Positions 1-10,660 of a DNA stretch of 64,000 nt are shown piece by piece. Below the pieces are notes generated by a model. The model made no database searches and had not been told where the DNA came from. It saw only the letters and a list, made by a program, of their open reading frames with translations. Source of the stretch: Aptenodytes patagonicus (Eukaryota; Chordata; Aves; Sphenisciformes; Spheniscidae). The translations under genes and the position numbers were made by a program. Where the stretch lies: contig NC_134963.1 in the NCBI RefSeq assembly GCF_965638725.1, forward strand, positions 15,404,501 through 15,468,500. Direction: 5' to 3'. Every line of letters begins with the position of its first letter. Within the stretch, counting starts at the first letter, position 1.

Positions 1-759
1 CCCAGCAGGCTAAGCCTCATGCAGCTGGCGTGGGAACTTTCAGGTTAGCTTGGGCAAAAGGGGGACTTCTCGAGGGATTTTAAACGAACAGATGTAAAAG
101 GAGGTTTGGTGTCCTGGGAGGAGGGAGGTGTGGTTCTTGTTGGTGTGCTCCTTGTCGTAGGGAAGACGTGGCTGTGATTGAGTGCGTAAGTGTCTCTGCG
201 TACATACCTGCAGCAGCAAGGCGTAACGACGACATATGTTTTTAAGAAATTTCCTAGATACGGAGTGTGTTATAGCGACCTTTCGCTGCCTTTACACGTG
301 GCTTTGACAAGGGGCTCGCCTCTTCCCCTCAGGTGTCTTTAATGTGCTGATGCTGACTTCTAAAGTGTGTGTTTTGAAATTCTCAAAGCCCGAGATGCGT
401 GAGGGGGGGAGACTGTTTTATTATCCATCAGCTGAAAATACTGCAGTGCCAAGGCAGAAAGGGAGACCGTTAATTGCATTGCCACTGATTTTTGCCCTGG
501 CATTTCTGCCTCTTTCTAGAGGTATGAATAAATTGTGAACAGTCGCGTGGATTTTGCTTTTAGCAGTCTGCCGGGTTTATTTTGTCTCCTGCCACCAGAC
601 TAGCCTCCACAGAATGACTTCACCTTTTTAAATGGTTTACAACAGTACATATGGCTTATAATTGCATTACCTTCTACCTGTGAGCCACTTCTGCAGCCTA
701 ATGCACGTTGCCAGTGAACTGGCTCGTCTTTCCATCTTTTCAATGCTTTTGTCTTCCAG
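1..759 (+). other. EWSR1: EWSR1 intron (partial, upstream of first visible exon)
   Basis: This stretch is AT-richer intron sequence ending in a pyrimidine-rich tract and the acceptor AG at 758-759. I see no exon of the SYGQ-rich N-terminal domain in it, so the earlier exons of the gene lie before the window. Confidence 0.8.
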
Positions 760-974
760 CTATTCCTCTACACAGCCAAGCAGTTACGATCAGAGCACTT
801 ACTCCCAGCAGAGCACCTACGGGCAGCAGAGCACCTACGGACAACAGACTAGCTATGGCCAGCAAAGCAGCTATGGGCAGCAGCCGCCGCCGACTAGTTA
901 CCCGCCCCAGACGGGATCCTACAGCCAGGCCCCAAGCCAGTACAGCCAGCAGAGCAGCAGTTACGGCCAACAGA
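760..974 (+). CDS. EWSR1: EWSR1 exon 7 (SYGQ repeats)
   Basis: Acceptor AG at 758-759 and donor GTGAGT at 975. The exon encodes repeated SYGQQ/TYGQQ units and ends in GQQ plus one base of a Ser codon. In human this is the last exon of the transactivation domain, and the intron after it is the classical fusion breakpoint region. Confidence 0.93.
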
Positions 975-3900
975 GTGAGTGCGCTTAGCAGAGCCGCGTG
1001 GTTGCGGAGGAAAGGGTCGGGCCCCCCCCTTGCCCTCGCAGGGTGGGCTGCCTCTGAAGGAGGCTTGGCGTTGCTTTGGGTCTAAAGCTTGCAGCTGCGT
1101 CGAAGGGAGAGCATGCTGTAGCTGGGTTTTGCCCTTTCTCGCTGACAAACGGCTTGCCTGCTGCAGCGGCAAATCGTGATACTCCCCTCAGCGTGGCGAA
1201 GGTGAACGGACGCTCGAAAAACACAGGAGCACAAAATACCGTTGTGGCTGGTGCAGGCAAGGCTTGGTGTAAACCATTCTGTTTGGCCAGGTGGCAGTTC
1301 TGCAGAAGTCCTACTGGCAGGGCCTAATGTAAAACTTGATTCCGCAAACGGAAAGCGGTGCATCTCTCCTTAAATTAACGCTGTTGCTGTAAGCGCTGTT
1401 GCTGTAAGCGCTGTAGCGAGTGATTGGTGCTGAAGGCAGGTAAAAGGGCTTAAAAAGGGGACAGGCAGCTTCGACCCGCTCTTGTCTGCAGCTCCCTAAC
1501 GTGTTTCTTACAAACTTCCTCAGGCTCGTTCCGTCAGGACCATCCTAGCAGCATGAACGTATACGGGCAGGAATCCGGAGGCTTTTCAGGCCCAGGAGAG
1601 AACCGGAATATGAGCGGCCCTGATAACCGGGGCAGGGGAAGAGGGGGATATGATCGCGGAGGCATGAGCAGAGGTGGGCGGGGAGGAGGACGCGGTGGAA
1701 TGGGGTAAGAGCAAATCTTTTCTCCTTTTATCTAATTCTGTTTTACCCGTAGGATTTGAAATGGAAAGAAGGGACTGAAAGGTTGGCATTCCCAACGGTA
1801 CTTCCATGGAGAACATCTCTGTAGCAGCATTGCTTCTAATCCATGGAAATATTATCTCGGGGGAAATAGGAGCAGGATCTATTTTTTTCGTCCTGCAGCT
1901 GGTTGGGCCCCGGGGGGGGGGAAATTAGGGGTATTGATAAACCTGGAACTTTCAGCTCCCTTCGTGGTCGCGCAGAGGTGAAATCCTCTGCGGGGTTTAA
2001 CAGTAACTCCGGATCGAACACACACAAACCTTCCGCCAGGTCCAGGAGTCAGTCGCTCCCTGTGCCTCAGTAGTGGGGGTCTTGACGGTTCAGGTATGTA
2101 CAGGGCAGAAGCCTGGGGTCAGCCCCGTGTTACGCCGTCGGCCTCTTCACCTCAGCAGTAGCTCGCGGAGCTACGTCTGCAAGTGTGTGCCTGGGGCAGA
2201 TTGCTGCTGTCGAAGCCATGACTCTGAGTGGCCGGAACACTTAGAGCTTGGTCGGAGTGTGAAGAAAGACCCCCGAGACAGCAGAGAGGTCTGGCTTGGC
2301 TCCCCGGACTGCTCCCCCTTGGAGCTTTCAGGTGGTCTGAATCAGTTTGGCCATGTTAACTGATGGCAAAACCTGGTTTGGTAAACCTGCGCCTTCAGGT
2401 CAGCAGCGCGTCTCCCTGCCCGTGATGTTTGTTTTGCTAGAGGCGAGGAAGGAGGACTAATCCCAAAGGCTCCTAAGAGAAGGAAGGTGTAGCTTTGTGT
2501 GTGTTCCATCCCTTCGCCCCGTCGCTCAGAGCTATGCAGAGTGTCCCTAGGTGCACACTGGAGATGTGGCGCGGGATGCACAGTGCTAGCCCTGGTACTC
2601 GGCAGGGTGGCCGGAACCGCAGCTTCTCCTCGCTAGGCAACTTCTGAAGGTGTTTTACAACCTGGTGGCAACCGGAGTTTGGCAAATCGATAGTCCCATT
2701 CTGCATAGCTCTGTCGAAATGAAGTGGCGTGAAATCTTTATCGGAGAAATATAACTACCGGTGTACGGAAACAGAAGAAAAAGACTGGCTTGTGTTGGAA
2801 CGCATCTGGCTTGAATTGGCTCGAGTGGAACAGAGTTCCGTGGTTCTGCATAAAGATTTCACCCATGATGTATTTATCTCTAATGGTTTAAAGTAGATGC
2901 AGACACTGGAAATGTCTATCATCACATCTTAAAATTTTAGCCCCTTCGGAGCTTCTCATCCAAAAGATTTGTCATCCGTCTCTTGATTTCACACCCTAAT
3001 CTGAGCTTAAATTGCGTACGTAGTGATTTCCACCTGACTAGACCATTACAAAGGGTCCCCTGCTTTATGGACGTAGGCTTTCTGCTGTCCATAGAAAAGG
3101 TGGCCTCCCTATGAACGCCAAGGGGCAGGTAGGGGAACTCGGCCCTTCCTATCACGCTGTGGTGATGGATTTCAGTGTCTCCGGCAGGTAAGGAGCTCGA
3201 TGTTATTAACGTGCCCTTTTTCATTGACTCAATTATTTTATATTTTCATTGGCTGTTAAACATGGAAACTTTTTAACATGCTTTGTCGCATTTATATGCT
3301 ACAGGTTACAAAGTGAGAGCCTTGTATACACTTCAATACTTAAAAAGTACCCGTACTCAGTACTCAGCCGGCAGCATAATGAAAAGTGGGACTAGACACG
3401 GTGTCCATATGGAGAGGAAAAATATACATAGAATATTTTTAACCAAATGTATTCATTGTATAAATGGAATCCTTCTGTAACTTTGGTAACTGCATACTTG
3501 TTGTTTGGTAATAAAACCAGAGGAGGTATACTACTTTAGAATTGTGTAACGTTAAAAAGTGTAAACGTATGTGTTTAAAAAGAGAGACATTACGTAAATG
3601 GTGTGTACTTTAACGAGAGGAGGCAAAGCTGCATGCAACAGCTTGAAACTGTGTATTGACGACTTTTTTTTTTCCAGTATTAGAGGTGCAATACTTGCTA
3701 GAAAATAGGCGGTGCTCTCCCTCCCCTGCTCGTCTCCTTCCAAACGGCTTTTTGTCTTTCCAAAAAGAGCAAGAAACGTCAAAATCCTTTTCAGGTGGCA
3801 TTTTCCTAATTAACCAGCGCTTGAAAGCAGTCTTAGCTGCACGCTTCAGCCAAAGCTTTTGAGGAAAGCTGCGGCCGTGAGTTTGCGTTGGCGCGTGCCG

Positions 3901-6900
3901 AAATCTTCCGTTCTGGTCTGTGTCCACAAAGCTGCACCCCAGGCCTTCGAGCCCCCGCTGTATTCTGTAAGCTCTCCCTCCACAGAGACTTGTTAAATTC
4001 AGTAGCGACCTGAATGTATGGCTTTATACCGAGGTTTTTAGCGGAAATGTCATCGGAACTGTGTTGTAGGTATCGCGTATGGTTGTCTCCTACCTTTTTA
4101 ACTGTTAATGTCAGGGACCCGCGGGCTCGTTTCGCTCTCGTGCTGCGAGAGGCTGAGGGTGCACCTTTATGGACACACGGAGGGGAGGGAGTTGACCAGC
4201 GAACGACCCCATGATTTCTCCGAAGCAAAAGTCCCATTTACAACGCTCGAAAACATTTTTTGCCAAGTATTGCACTGATAATACCCATACAAGTAACGCA
4301 AGGGTACCGACAGCAAAGTGGTGTCTAAAACCAGACAAGCGAGGTTGCGTATATGTAAAGGAAATTTGAGCGAGCTGCCCTGAAGAAAGGCATAGTGCCG
4401 AGATGAGAGAGAGAGAGACAGATGCATTGTTTGGAGATGTTTAGCCAGTGCCCTTCTTCCCAGTGAGCCGCAGAGGCTCAGAGCGGTACTGGCTTTGTAA
4501 AGGGAAAGGCCTTCATTTCTTCGTTTATCCCCCCAGCAGCGCTGGAGAGCGAGGTGGCTTCAATAAGCCTGGTGGTAAGTTTTTGAGCATTACAATGGAT
4601 AGTGTTAAAAAAAAAAAAAAAAAAAAAAAATTACAGTCAGTTTTTAGAACAAAGTGTAATTTTTATTAGTTTAAGTGGTTAAAATGACATATGCAACAAG
4701 ACCGTAACGGGTACTGCCGGCAATGCCTAGGGGTATGCGGTTACAGGACACAGGGTAACTTGGAAGAATTGAGCAACCACTTCTGTAATTTGGGGAAAAT
4801 AAATGGTTTGGATTTAATAAATTTTTCGTAAAGTAACTTTTTATTAATGAACGTAAAACTGATTGGCCTGGTAAAGCACTTTAAAAAAAAAAAAAAAGAA
4901 AGAAAGGAAAGTGTAATAGCGGTTAATGGTTTGAAAGGCTGCTAAAAATAGCAAACCGATCACCAAGTAAAAGGTGCATTGCTGATGTTTTTGCAATGCA
5001 GGTCAATTGGAGTTTAACCGGCGCCATCGAATGGTGGTCATAAGTAGATAGTATTGTGTGTGTCGGTTCTTCAGCCCGCAAGGCGTGCACTAACACAGCT
5101 TCTTATGATTCTTTCCCGACTGGCAGGACACATGGAAGAAGGACCGGACCTTGATTTAGGTAATTGCCGATAACTGCTGGGGACTCTCTCCCGAGCTCGC
5201 GAGGTTGAGGCTTCCGTGCTCGGTCTCTGCTCCAGACGAGGGCTGTAGCCACGGGAAGCGTTAGCCCCGCGGCGTGCCCCTTCTGTAGGAGCACGAGGAC
5301 GCTCTGCCATTTGCAGGCTCTCTCCCGCCATTTCGTTCGTTTCTCGATTCCCTGATTCATCAGAACAGCCGGACTGGTGGAAAACGGCACGTGTTTGTGA
5401 GATGCTTACCCTTCTCCGCAGGAGCTAGGGGGGCTTTCAGGAGAGCTGCTCCGCGGCTGTTTGGTTCGGCAGAAAGCCCTTTATCAGGCAGCCTTAGCCT
5501 GGAGCTTGTACGCGCTGGTCCAGTGGCCTCCTCTCGTGCCACCCCTGGCCTGTCGCCGTGCAGCTCTTCCCTTCCTGTGGCACAGGCGTGTCTGGAAGCT
5601 ATGCGTCAGCCTTCCAGGATCGGCACGTTGCTGCGGGAAGGGGGTGGGGGGGGTTAGCGCAGCCGGCCACGTGCGGGAGCCCAAAGGCCGCAAAGGTCTT
5701 CCTCGCGTCTCGCCTCGGATGTCTCCCGTGATAACCCAAGCGGTTTAACCACGCGGTTCTCCTCGCGCCGGGTAGATGTGGGTTTCTGGCTGCGGCAGGA
5801 GAAGCCGCCAGGCAGCCGGGGGGGGGGGCAGGCCAGCTCGGCAGCGGGGTGCAGCGCAGTCCTGCCTTGCCTGCGTGGAGAAGGTGGCGTAGAGTCGCCC
5901 CTCTCAGCGCCTGGGTTTTCGGGTCACTTGATAAATACGCTCGTTGAGAGCGAAGCCGCGGCTGGCTGAGGGGATGACGTGGTGAAAAGTACTCCGTTAG
6001 GTTGGCTCGCTGCCTTTCCTCTCCCTGCAGTCACCCCATGAATTCTCTCCTAGGCCCACCTATGGACCCAGACGAGGACTCGGACAACAGTTCAGTTTAT
6101 GTGCAGGGACTCAATGATAATGTCACCCTGGAGGATCTGGCAGACTTCTTCAAACAGTGCGGTGTTGTCAAGGTGAGAGGACCGCGTGGGCGCAGGTCGG
6201 CCTCCAGCTGGTAGGGCGTTTGGGGGAAAGGGATCGCCCACCTCCTCCCTGCCTGCACGTTGCTCGTCTCCGCCCAGCCCTTCGTTTCCAGGAGCTGGCA
6301 GGTCTCTGGCTGGTTGGGCAGTAGGGTGACCACGGCCCGGCGTTGACCTGTAGCTCAAGCTTTCCCAAAGAACCTTTGCGGGATTTGCCCCTCAACAGCG
6401 TGACTAGACTTGCAGAAGCGCCAGCGCTTACAGCCGTGGAGGAAGCGCGGCTCTGTGGATCTGCTGCTGGTGGGAGGTGTCACAGCACGGGGGGGGGGGG
6501 GGGGGGTCGGAGTGGTGGGGAAGAGCGCGGGAGGATGCGGGGAGGCTGCAGCTCGGTTCTTGCGCTGCCAGGTGCAGGCGGGAGAGGCCTGCCGGGCCAG
6601 GCAGCGCTGTTCTGGGCCGGTTCCTTCGTTTGTTGGGTTGCCCGGGCAGTAGCTGCCGCCCACGGTAAGCCGGAGGGGCCCTTTCTTCCGCCACGGAGTC
6701 GCCAAAATGAGGCTCGGTTGTCTCGAGTCAAAAGCAGAACAGAGGAGAGTAAATCCCCCGCTCAGCTTATGGGGAGGTGTGACTTGAGGTGGCGTTTTGC
6801 TGTCCTGCTAGATGAACAAGAGGACTGGGCAGCCTATGATAAACCTCTACATCGACAAAGAAACCGGCAAACCAAAAGGAGATGCCACGGTATCTTACGA

Positions 6901-9435
6901 TGACCCGTCTACCGCCAAAACAGCGGTTGAATGGTTTGATGGTGAGTATGCGGGGTGTGTTTTGGGATGGAATCGCTTTGTCTTCGATTTCGGAGCTAAA
7001 TTCTTGTCCGACTGAAGTCAGCGTTTCTGTCCTCGGTGCGTGGAGGATCGTAGTCATTTAAGGCTAGCTCTAGGTGGTCGGGCTTTTGCCGAAGAAGCTC
7101 CTGGTTTTAACTGGAGCAGATAAGCGTGGTGCTTGGGTTGTGGTTGTCCTCAGTTGCCCAGGCTTCTGCCACCTGTTATCTCCTGTAGCAGGAGTTTATC
7201 TCGGTCCCGGGGGTGGAATTTTGCCCTTCTGCTGTCTGTGATGCTTAGGTAAAATTTTCCGTGTGATTAACGGCTCGGCGCGGTGGTGTGTCCCGTGGAA
7301 AGATGTGTGTGGTACCGGGGTCCGGTGCGGAGCGGAAGTTCGCAGCGCAAAGTGATGCTCTTGCCCTTGTGTTCCTCCTAGGGAAGGATTTCCAGGGGAG
7401 CAAGCTCAAAGTTACCCTCGCGCGGGAAGAAGGGCCCGATGAACAGCATGCGAGGCGGGATGCCCCCGCGTGAGCAGCGGGGAATGCCTCCCCCGCTCCG
7501 CGGAGGTAATGGCCACCCCCCGCCCCCCCCCCTTACCCCCCCAGCCCCCCGAAGGGCACGGCCGGAGGTGTGGCACCCGCCGAGCTGCGCCCTGTCCCCC
7601 GGCCGTGGCCGAGTGCCGCCTCCTGGGATTAACGGAACCTTCCTTGCAGGCCCGGGGGGGCCCGGCGGCCCGGGGGGGCCCGGCGGCCCGAGCGGCCCCA
7701 TGGGCCGGATGGGAGGCAGAGGCGGAGACAGGGGTGGCTTCTCCTCGAGAGGACCGCGGGGATCCAGGGGAAACCCCTCCGGAGGGAGCGTCCAGCACCG
7801 AGCTGGCGACTGGCAGTGTCCCATCCGTAAGTATCCCGTGCTGCCCGCGTCTTCCACGCGGTCACAGCGGCTCCGCGTGAGCCCGGCACCTCGGAGGTCG
7901 CTCCCGCGTGGCGACGACGGCCGTCTCTCGTCTCGGAGCACCAAGGGGCCCTTTTGTCCGAGCGCTGGCTGGGATAAATAGGCCTCTCCTAAAAATAACT
8001 CGCTGGGCCTTCCGAGGGAGTTCCCGTCCGGAGCAGGGAGGGAGGGCTGGTGTCGCTGCCCGGCTGACTTCCTCCGGGTCCTGCTGACGGGCGTTTGTGT
8101 CTCCTCTCCTTGTGCCCTCCCGTTAACGGCCAGGCAGCGCTTCCGAGCGTCGCTGAGCCGGGAACACCTTCCGGTCTTCGCTAACTGGCGTTTTTACCCA
8201 GGGGGTGCGGAAACCAGAACTTCGCCTGGAGAACGGAGTGCAACCAGTGCAAGGCTCCTAAACCGGAAGGGTTTCTTCCGCCCCCTTTCCCCCCTCCAGG
8301 TATGGGTGCGGCAGGGTTCACGGCGGGGCTGGAGGCACCCGGGGTTTCCAGCGAGCTGCCCCAAGGCTGGGTTGGGGCTGCTCGGGGAGCGGCCGTTTCC
8401 AGCCCCGGGAGCTACTGGGGCTTTCGTCCCTCCTTGAGCTGCGAAACGGAGGCTGGGGAACCGCTCTGCCCTCTCCTCCTCCCGCGCTTCCCAGCTCTTC
8501 CTGAACTGCCGGGGCTCTCCCTTGGGCCTGTCTGCAGCACTTCGGTTCCCCAAAGCGCCGCTTTCCGCCTCGTTAGGCAGCGCCCTCCTAACGCGCCCCG
8601 GCTCTCCCGGCTCTGGGGGAGAAGCTGGGCGAGGTGTGCTGGCTTGCGCTCCCCTGCAGCGTCGGTTGCCTCGGGGTTCCCAACCCCTCCTGGATCTTCT
8701 CGTTCCTAGTGCCCGGAGCTGGGTGTGCCGGGTTCATCGGGGGCAGGGTTCGACAGGCCGGAGGAGCCTCCGGCGCGGGCTGGCTCTCCCCTCGGAGCGC
8801 CCTGAGAGTCTTCTCCTCTCTCCCAGGCGGAGACCGCGGTAGAGGCGGCCCCGGGGGGATGAGAGGGCGGGCGAGGAGGTGGCCTCATGGACCGTGGGGG
8901 ACCCGGTGGCATGTCCGAGGCGGCCGCGGTGGAGACAGAGGCGGATTCAGAGGAGGCCGGGGTATGGATCGAGGTGGCTACGGAGGAGGCGGACGGCGAG
9001 GAGGAGGAGGAGGAGGACCCGGGGGCCCCCCGGGACCCCTGATGGAACAGATGGGAGGCGGAGGCCGAGGCGGACGGCGCGGAGGACCGGGAAAGATGGA
9101 CAAGTACGGCCGGAGAGTGGGGGGTGGGGGTGGGGGGGGTGTCTGAGGCTCCGCTGAGGGAGGGGGCAAACCCTGGTGCGCGAGCCGGAGGCACCTTGGT
9201 CACTGGGGAAAGGGGACGGGGCGGCACCGGGGGCCCCCGCTCCTTTTCCCACCACCCCCTGGCGCCCAGGTCGGGTTTGGGGGTGGGGCGAGCGGGTGGC
9301 GGGCCCGAGCGGGTGGTGGGGCGAGGACCCATTCCCCGGCCCTGGGAGGGATCCCGGGGTGCGGTGACTGACCCAGCCTCTCCCTCCCCTCGCAGGGGCG
9401 AGCACCGCCAGGAGCGCAGAGACCGGCCCTACTAG
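760..9435 (+). CDS. EWSR1: EWSR1, RNA-binding FET-family protein (3' part, 11 coding exons)
   Basis: EWSR1 is a nuclear RNA/DNA-binding protein of the FUS/EWS/TAF15 family, acting in transcription and splicing. The visible part holds, in order: the end of the low-complexity SYGQ domain (exon 7), a first RGG stretch (exon 8), the RRM (exons 11-13, starting near [15 protein letters not shown]), a glycine/proline-rich RGG segment (exon 14), the RanBP2-type zinc finger split over exons 14/15 (WQCP then [14 protein letters not shown]), a long RGG box (exon 16) and the C-terminal RQERRDRPY. Exons: 760-974, 1524-1704, 4537-4574, 5127-5159, 6054-6172, 6812-6941, 7382-7505, 7650-7826, 8202-8299, 8827-9103, 9396-9435. 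Exon numbers follow the human gene. Four single-base indels (two plus, two minus, net zero) break the frame in exons 13, 14 and 16; they are probably sequence errors. Confidence 0.96.
1524..1704 (+). CDS. EWSR1: EWSR1 exon 8 (first RGG segment)
   Basis: Acceptor CAG at 1521-1523, donor GTAAGA at 1705. It encodes [16 protein letters not shown], then a run rich in RGG/RGRGG motifs. Confidence 0.93.
1705..4536 (+). other. EWSR1: EWSR1 intron 8
   Basis: This is a 2.8-kb intron of near-average GC, much less GC-rich than the rest of the window. I see no exon, RNA gene or mobile element in it. Confidence 0.75.
4537..4574 (+). CDS. EWSR1: EWSR1 exon 9
   Basis: A 38-nt exon encoding [13 protein letters not shown]. 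The CAG at 4534-4536 is the acceptor that keeps frame; a second CAG three bases on would drop one residue (NAGNAG type). Donor GTAAGT at 4575. A 20+ base A-run follows in the intron near 4,608-4,630. Confidence 0.9.
5127..5159 (+). CDS. EWSR1: EWSR1 exon 10
   Basis: A 33-nt exon encoding [11 protein letters not shown], aligning with the [10 protein letters not shown] of the mammalian protein. Donor GTAATT at 5160. Confidence 0.9.
   Translation, partial: DTWKKDRTLI
6054..6172 (+). CDS. EWSR1: EWSR1 exon 11 (start of RRM)
   Basis: Encodes [13 protein letters not shown] followed by the first RRM strand ([18 protein letters not shown]) to CGVVK. The frame requires the acceptor TAG at 6051-6053; the upstream CAG at 6028-6030 would add 23 nt and shift frame. 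Donor GTGAGA at 6173. Confidence 0.93.
6812..6941 (+). CDS. EWSR1: EWSR1 exon 12 (RRM core)
   Basis: Encodes [40 protein letters not shown], the middle of the RRM. Donor GTGAGT at 6942. Confidence 0.95.
7382..7505 (+). CDS. EWSR1: EWSR1 exon 13 (end of RRM; apparent +1 frameshift)
   Basis: Starts in frame with [15 protein letters not shown], then one extra base in the G-run near 7424-7427 throws the frame into an early TGA. Skipping one base restores [20 protein letters not shown], the conserved continuation. Donor GTAATG at 7506. Confidence 0.88.
7650..7826 (+). CDS. EWSR1: EWSR1 exon 14 (RGG/Gly-Pro segment; apparent -1 frameshift)
   Basis: Encodes Gly/Pro repeats, [14 protein letters not shown] and HRAGDWQCP, the first half of the zinc finger. 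One base appears missing near 7821-7826 (CCCATCC where CCCAATCC is expected), because exon 15 needs two bases carried over. Donor GTAAGT at 7827. Confidence 0.88.
8202..8299 (+). CDS. EWSR1: EWSR1 exon 15 (RanBP2-type zinc finger)
   Basis: Encodes [20 protein letters not shown], carrying three of the four zinc-binding cysteines, then [12 protein letters not shown]. Donor GTATGG at 8300. Confidence 0.93.
8827..9103 (+). CDS. EWSR1: EWSR1 exon 16 (C-terminal RGG box)
   Basis: Encodes [13 protein letters not shown], later [15 protein letters not shown] and [10 protein letters not shown], ending at GPGKMDK. Between 8865 and 8915 the frame is displaced by +1 and then restored by -1, so the text reads [16 protein letters not shown] where the RGG family has [13 protein letters not shown]-like sequence. 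Donor GTACGG at 9104. Confidence 0.9.
9396..9435 (+). CDS. EWSR1: EWSR1 last coding exon (exon 17)
   Basis: Encodes [12 protein letters not shown] and the stop TAG at 9433-9435. This C-terminus contains the PY-type nuclear localisation signal of FET proteins. Confidence 0.95.
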
Positions 9436-9615
9436 AGGCGGACGGACCCCGCAGAGCTGCATTTACTACCAGATTTATTTTTTTAACCAGAAAATGTTTT
9501 AAATTTATAATTCCATATTTATAATGTTGGCCACAACATTATGATTATTCCTTGTCTGTACTTTAGTATTTTTCACCGTTTGTGGAGAAACATTAAAACC
9601 AAGTTCAACGGTAGC
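9436..9615 (+). other. EWSR1: EWSR1 3' UTR
   Basis: A short AU-rich tail in otherwise GC-rich surroundings, with TTTATAATTCCATATTTATA-like sequence. It ends shortly after the poly(A) hexamer. Confidence 0.85.
9592..9597 (+). terminator. EWSR1: EWSR1 poly(A) signal ATTAAA
   Basis: ATTAAA about 157 bp after the stop codon, followed by a G/T-containing region. A further AATAAA at 9861-9866 could serve a longer 3' UTR. Confidence 0.8.
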
Positions 9616-10440
9616 GTGCCGAGTTCTCTTTCCCCCTCCCCGCCCTCCTCCTCCCCCCCCCCCCTTTTAAAAAAACGGTTGTTTAACGAAAAACCTGACC
9701 CTGTGCGCCCCCTTGTCGCGAGCATGCTGCGCCCCAACCCCGGAGGCGGTGACGAGCTGTGACGGTGGTGATGGCTGTGACTGTGACGGTTTGGGGGGGG
9801 GTATTTTTTGGGGGGGGTGGGGTGGGTGGGTTTTTTTTCGTTTGTTTGTTTGTTTTTTAAAATAAAAATTCCCGATGTTATAACCGCACCACTTCTCGCC
9901 TCTCTTGAGAGCACCCCTGCCCGGGGGGGGCCCTTCACGGTGGGGAGGTGGCAGTGCCCCCCCCCCCCCCCCCCGCGGCTCTGCAGGCCCCTGCCTGGAG
10001 CGGGGCTGGATGCGACACCCACACACACACCCCCCCCGGGGGAGCTGCGGGAAGGGCCCGATCCTGTGGGTCGTGTGTGTGTGTCCCCCCCCCGCCAGCG
10101 CGGGGACCACGGGCTGGGTGCGGGGACGCAGCGGCGGGAGGGATCGGGGGGGGGGGCAGCTCCAACCCAGGGGGCGTGTGTGACACCGCCCCCCCCCCCC
10201 CCCAGCGTCGAATCCCACCCGGGCTGGGGGGGGCGGGGGGCGTCGCTGTGTTTGTGGTGGCGCCGTACGTCGCCCCCCCCCCCCCCCCCCCCCCCGTGCC
10301 CGTGTCCCGCGTGTCGGCCCGTCCCCGCCCGCCCCCGCCCGCCGCTCCCGTCCCGGCCCTTTCTGGGCCGCCTCCAACTTCCGGCCGGGGCGCGGCGGCG
10401 GCGGCGGCGGCGCGGGGCTGCGGGCGCTCCCCGCTCCGCT
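9616..10440. other. EWSR1-GAS2L1 intergenic spacer
   Basis: The first 250 bp are T/G-rich low complexity. The rest is packed with C and G homopolymers, for example a 23-base C-run at 10,273-10,295. I see no gene here, only the 5' side of the GAS2L1 CpG island. Confidence 0.7.
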
Positions 10441-10660
10441 CCCGGTCCCTCCGCTCCGCTCCCGGCCCCTCCGCTCCCGGCGGCGGATGGCGGCGGGGGC
10501 TGCGCGGGGCCGGGCGGCGGCGGCGGCGGCGGCGGGGCCCCCCCGGCGCTCAGAGCCGCGGCCCGGCCCGGAGCGGGGAGCGGGCGGGCGGCGCGGCCCG
10601 GCCCGGCGGTAGCGGAGCGCGGAGCCGGCGGTGAGTGCGGGGGGGGGGGGCGGGGGGGAG
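10296..10660 (+). promoter_or_regulatory. GAS2L1: GAS2L1 CpG-island promoter and first exon region
   Basis: Extreme CpG density with CCGCCC boxes, GGCGG repeats, repeated CTCCGCTC and the ETS-like ACTTCCGG near 10,376-10,384, immediately before a good donor. There is no TATA box. The exact start site cannot be read from sequence. Confidence 0.6.
10440..10630 (+). other. GAS2L1: GAS2L1 non-coding first exon (approximate 5' end)
   Basis: The 3' boundary is the strong donor GTGAGT at 10631. A 41-codon upstream ORF starts at ATG 10487 ([17 protein letters not shown]) and stops at TAG 10610-10612, before the splice site. The 5' end is a guess from CpG-island structure. Confidence 0.55.
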
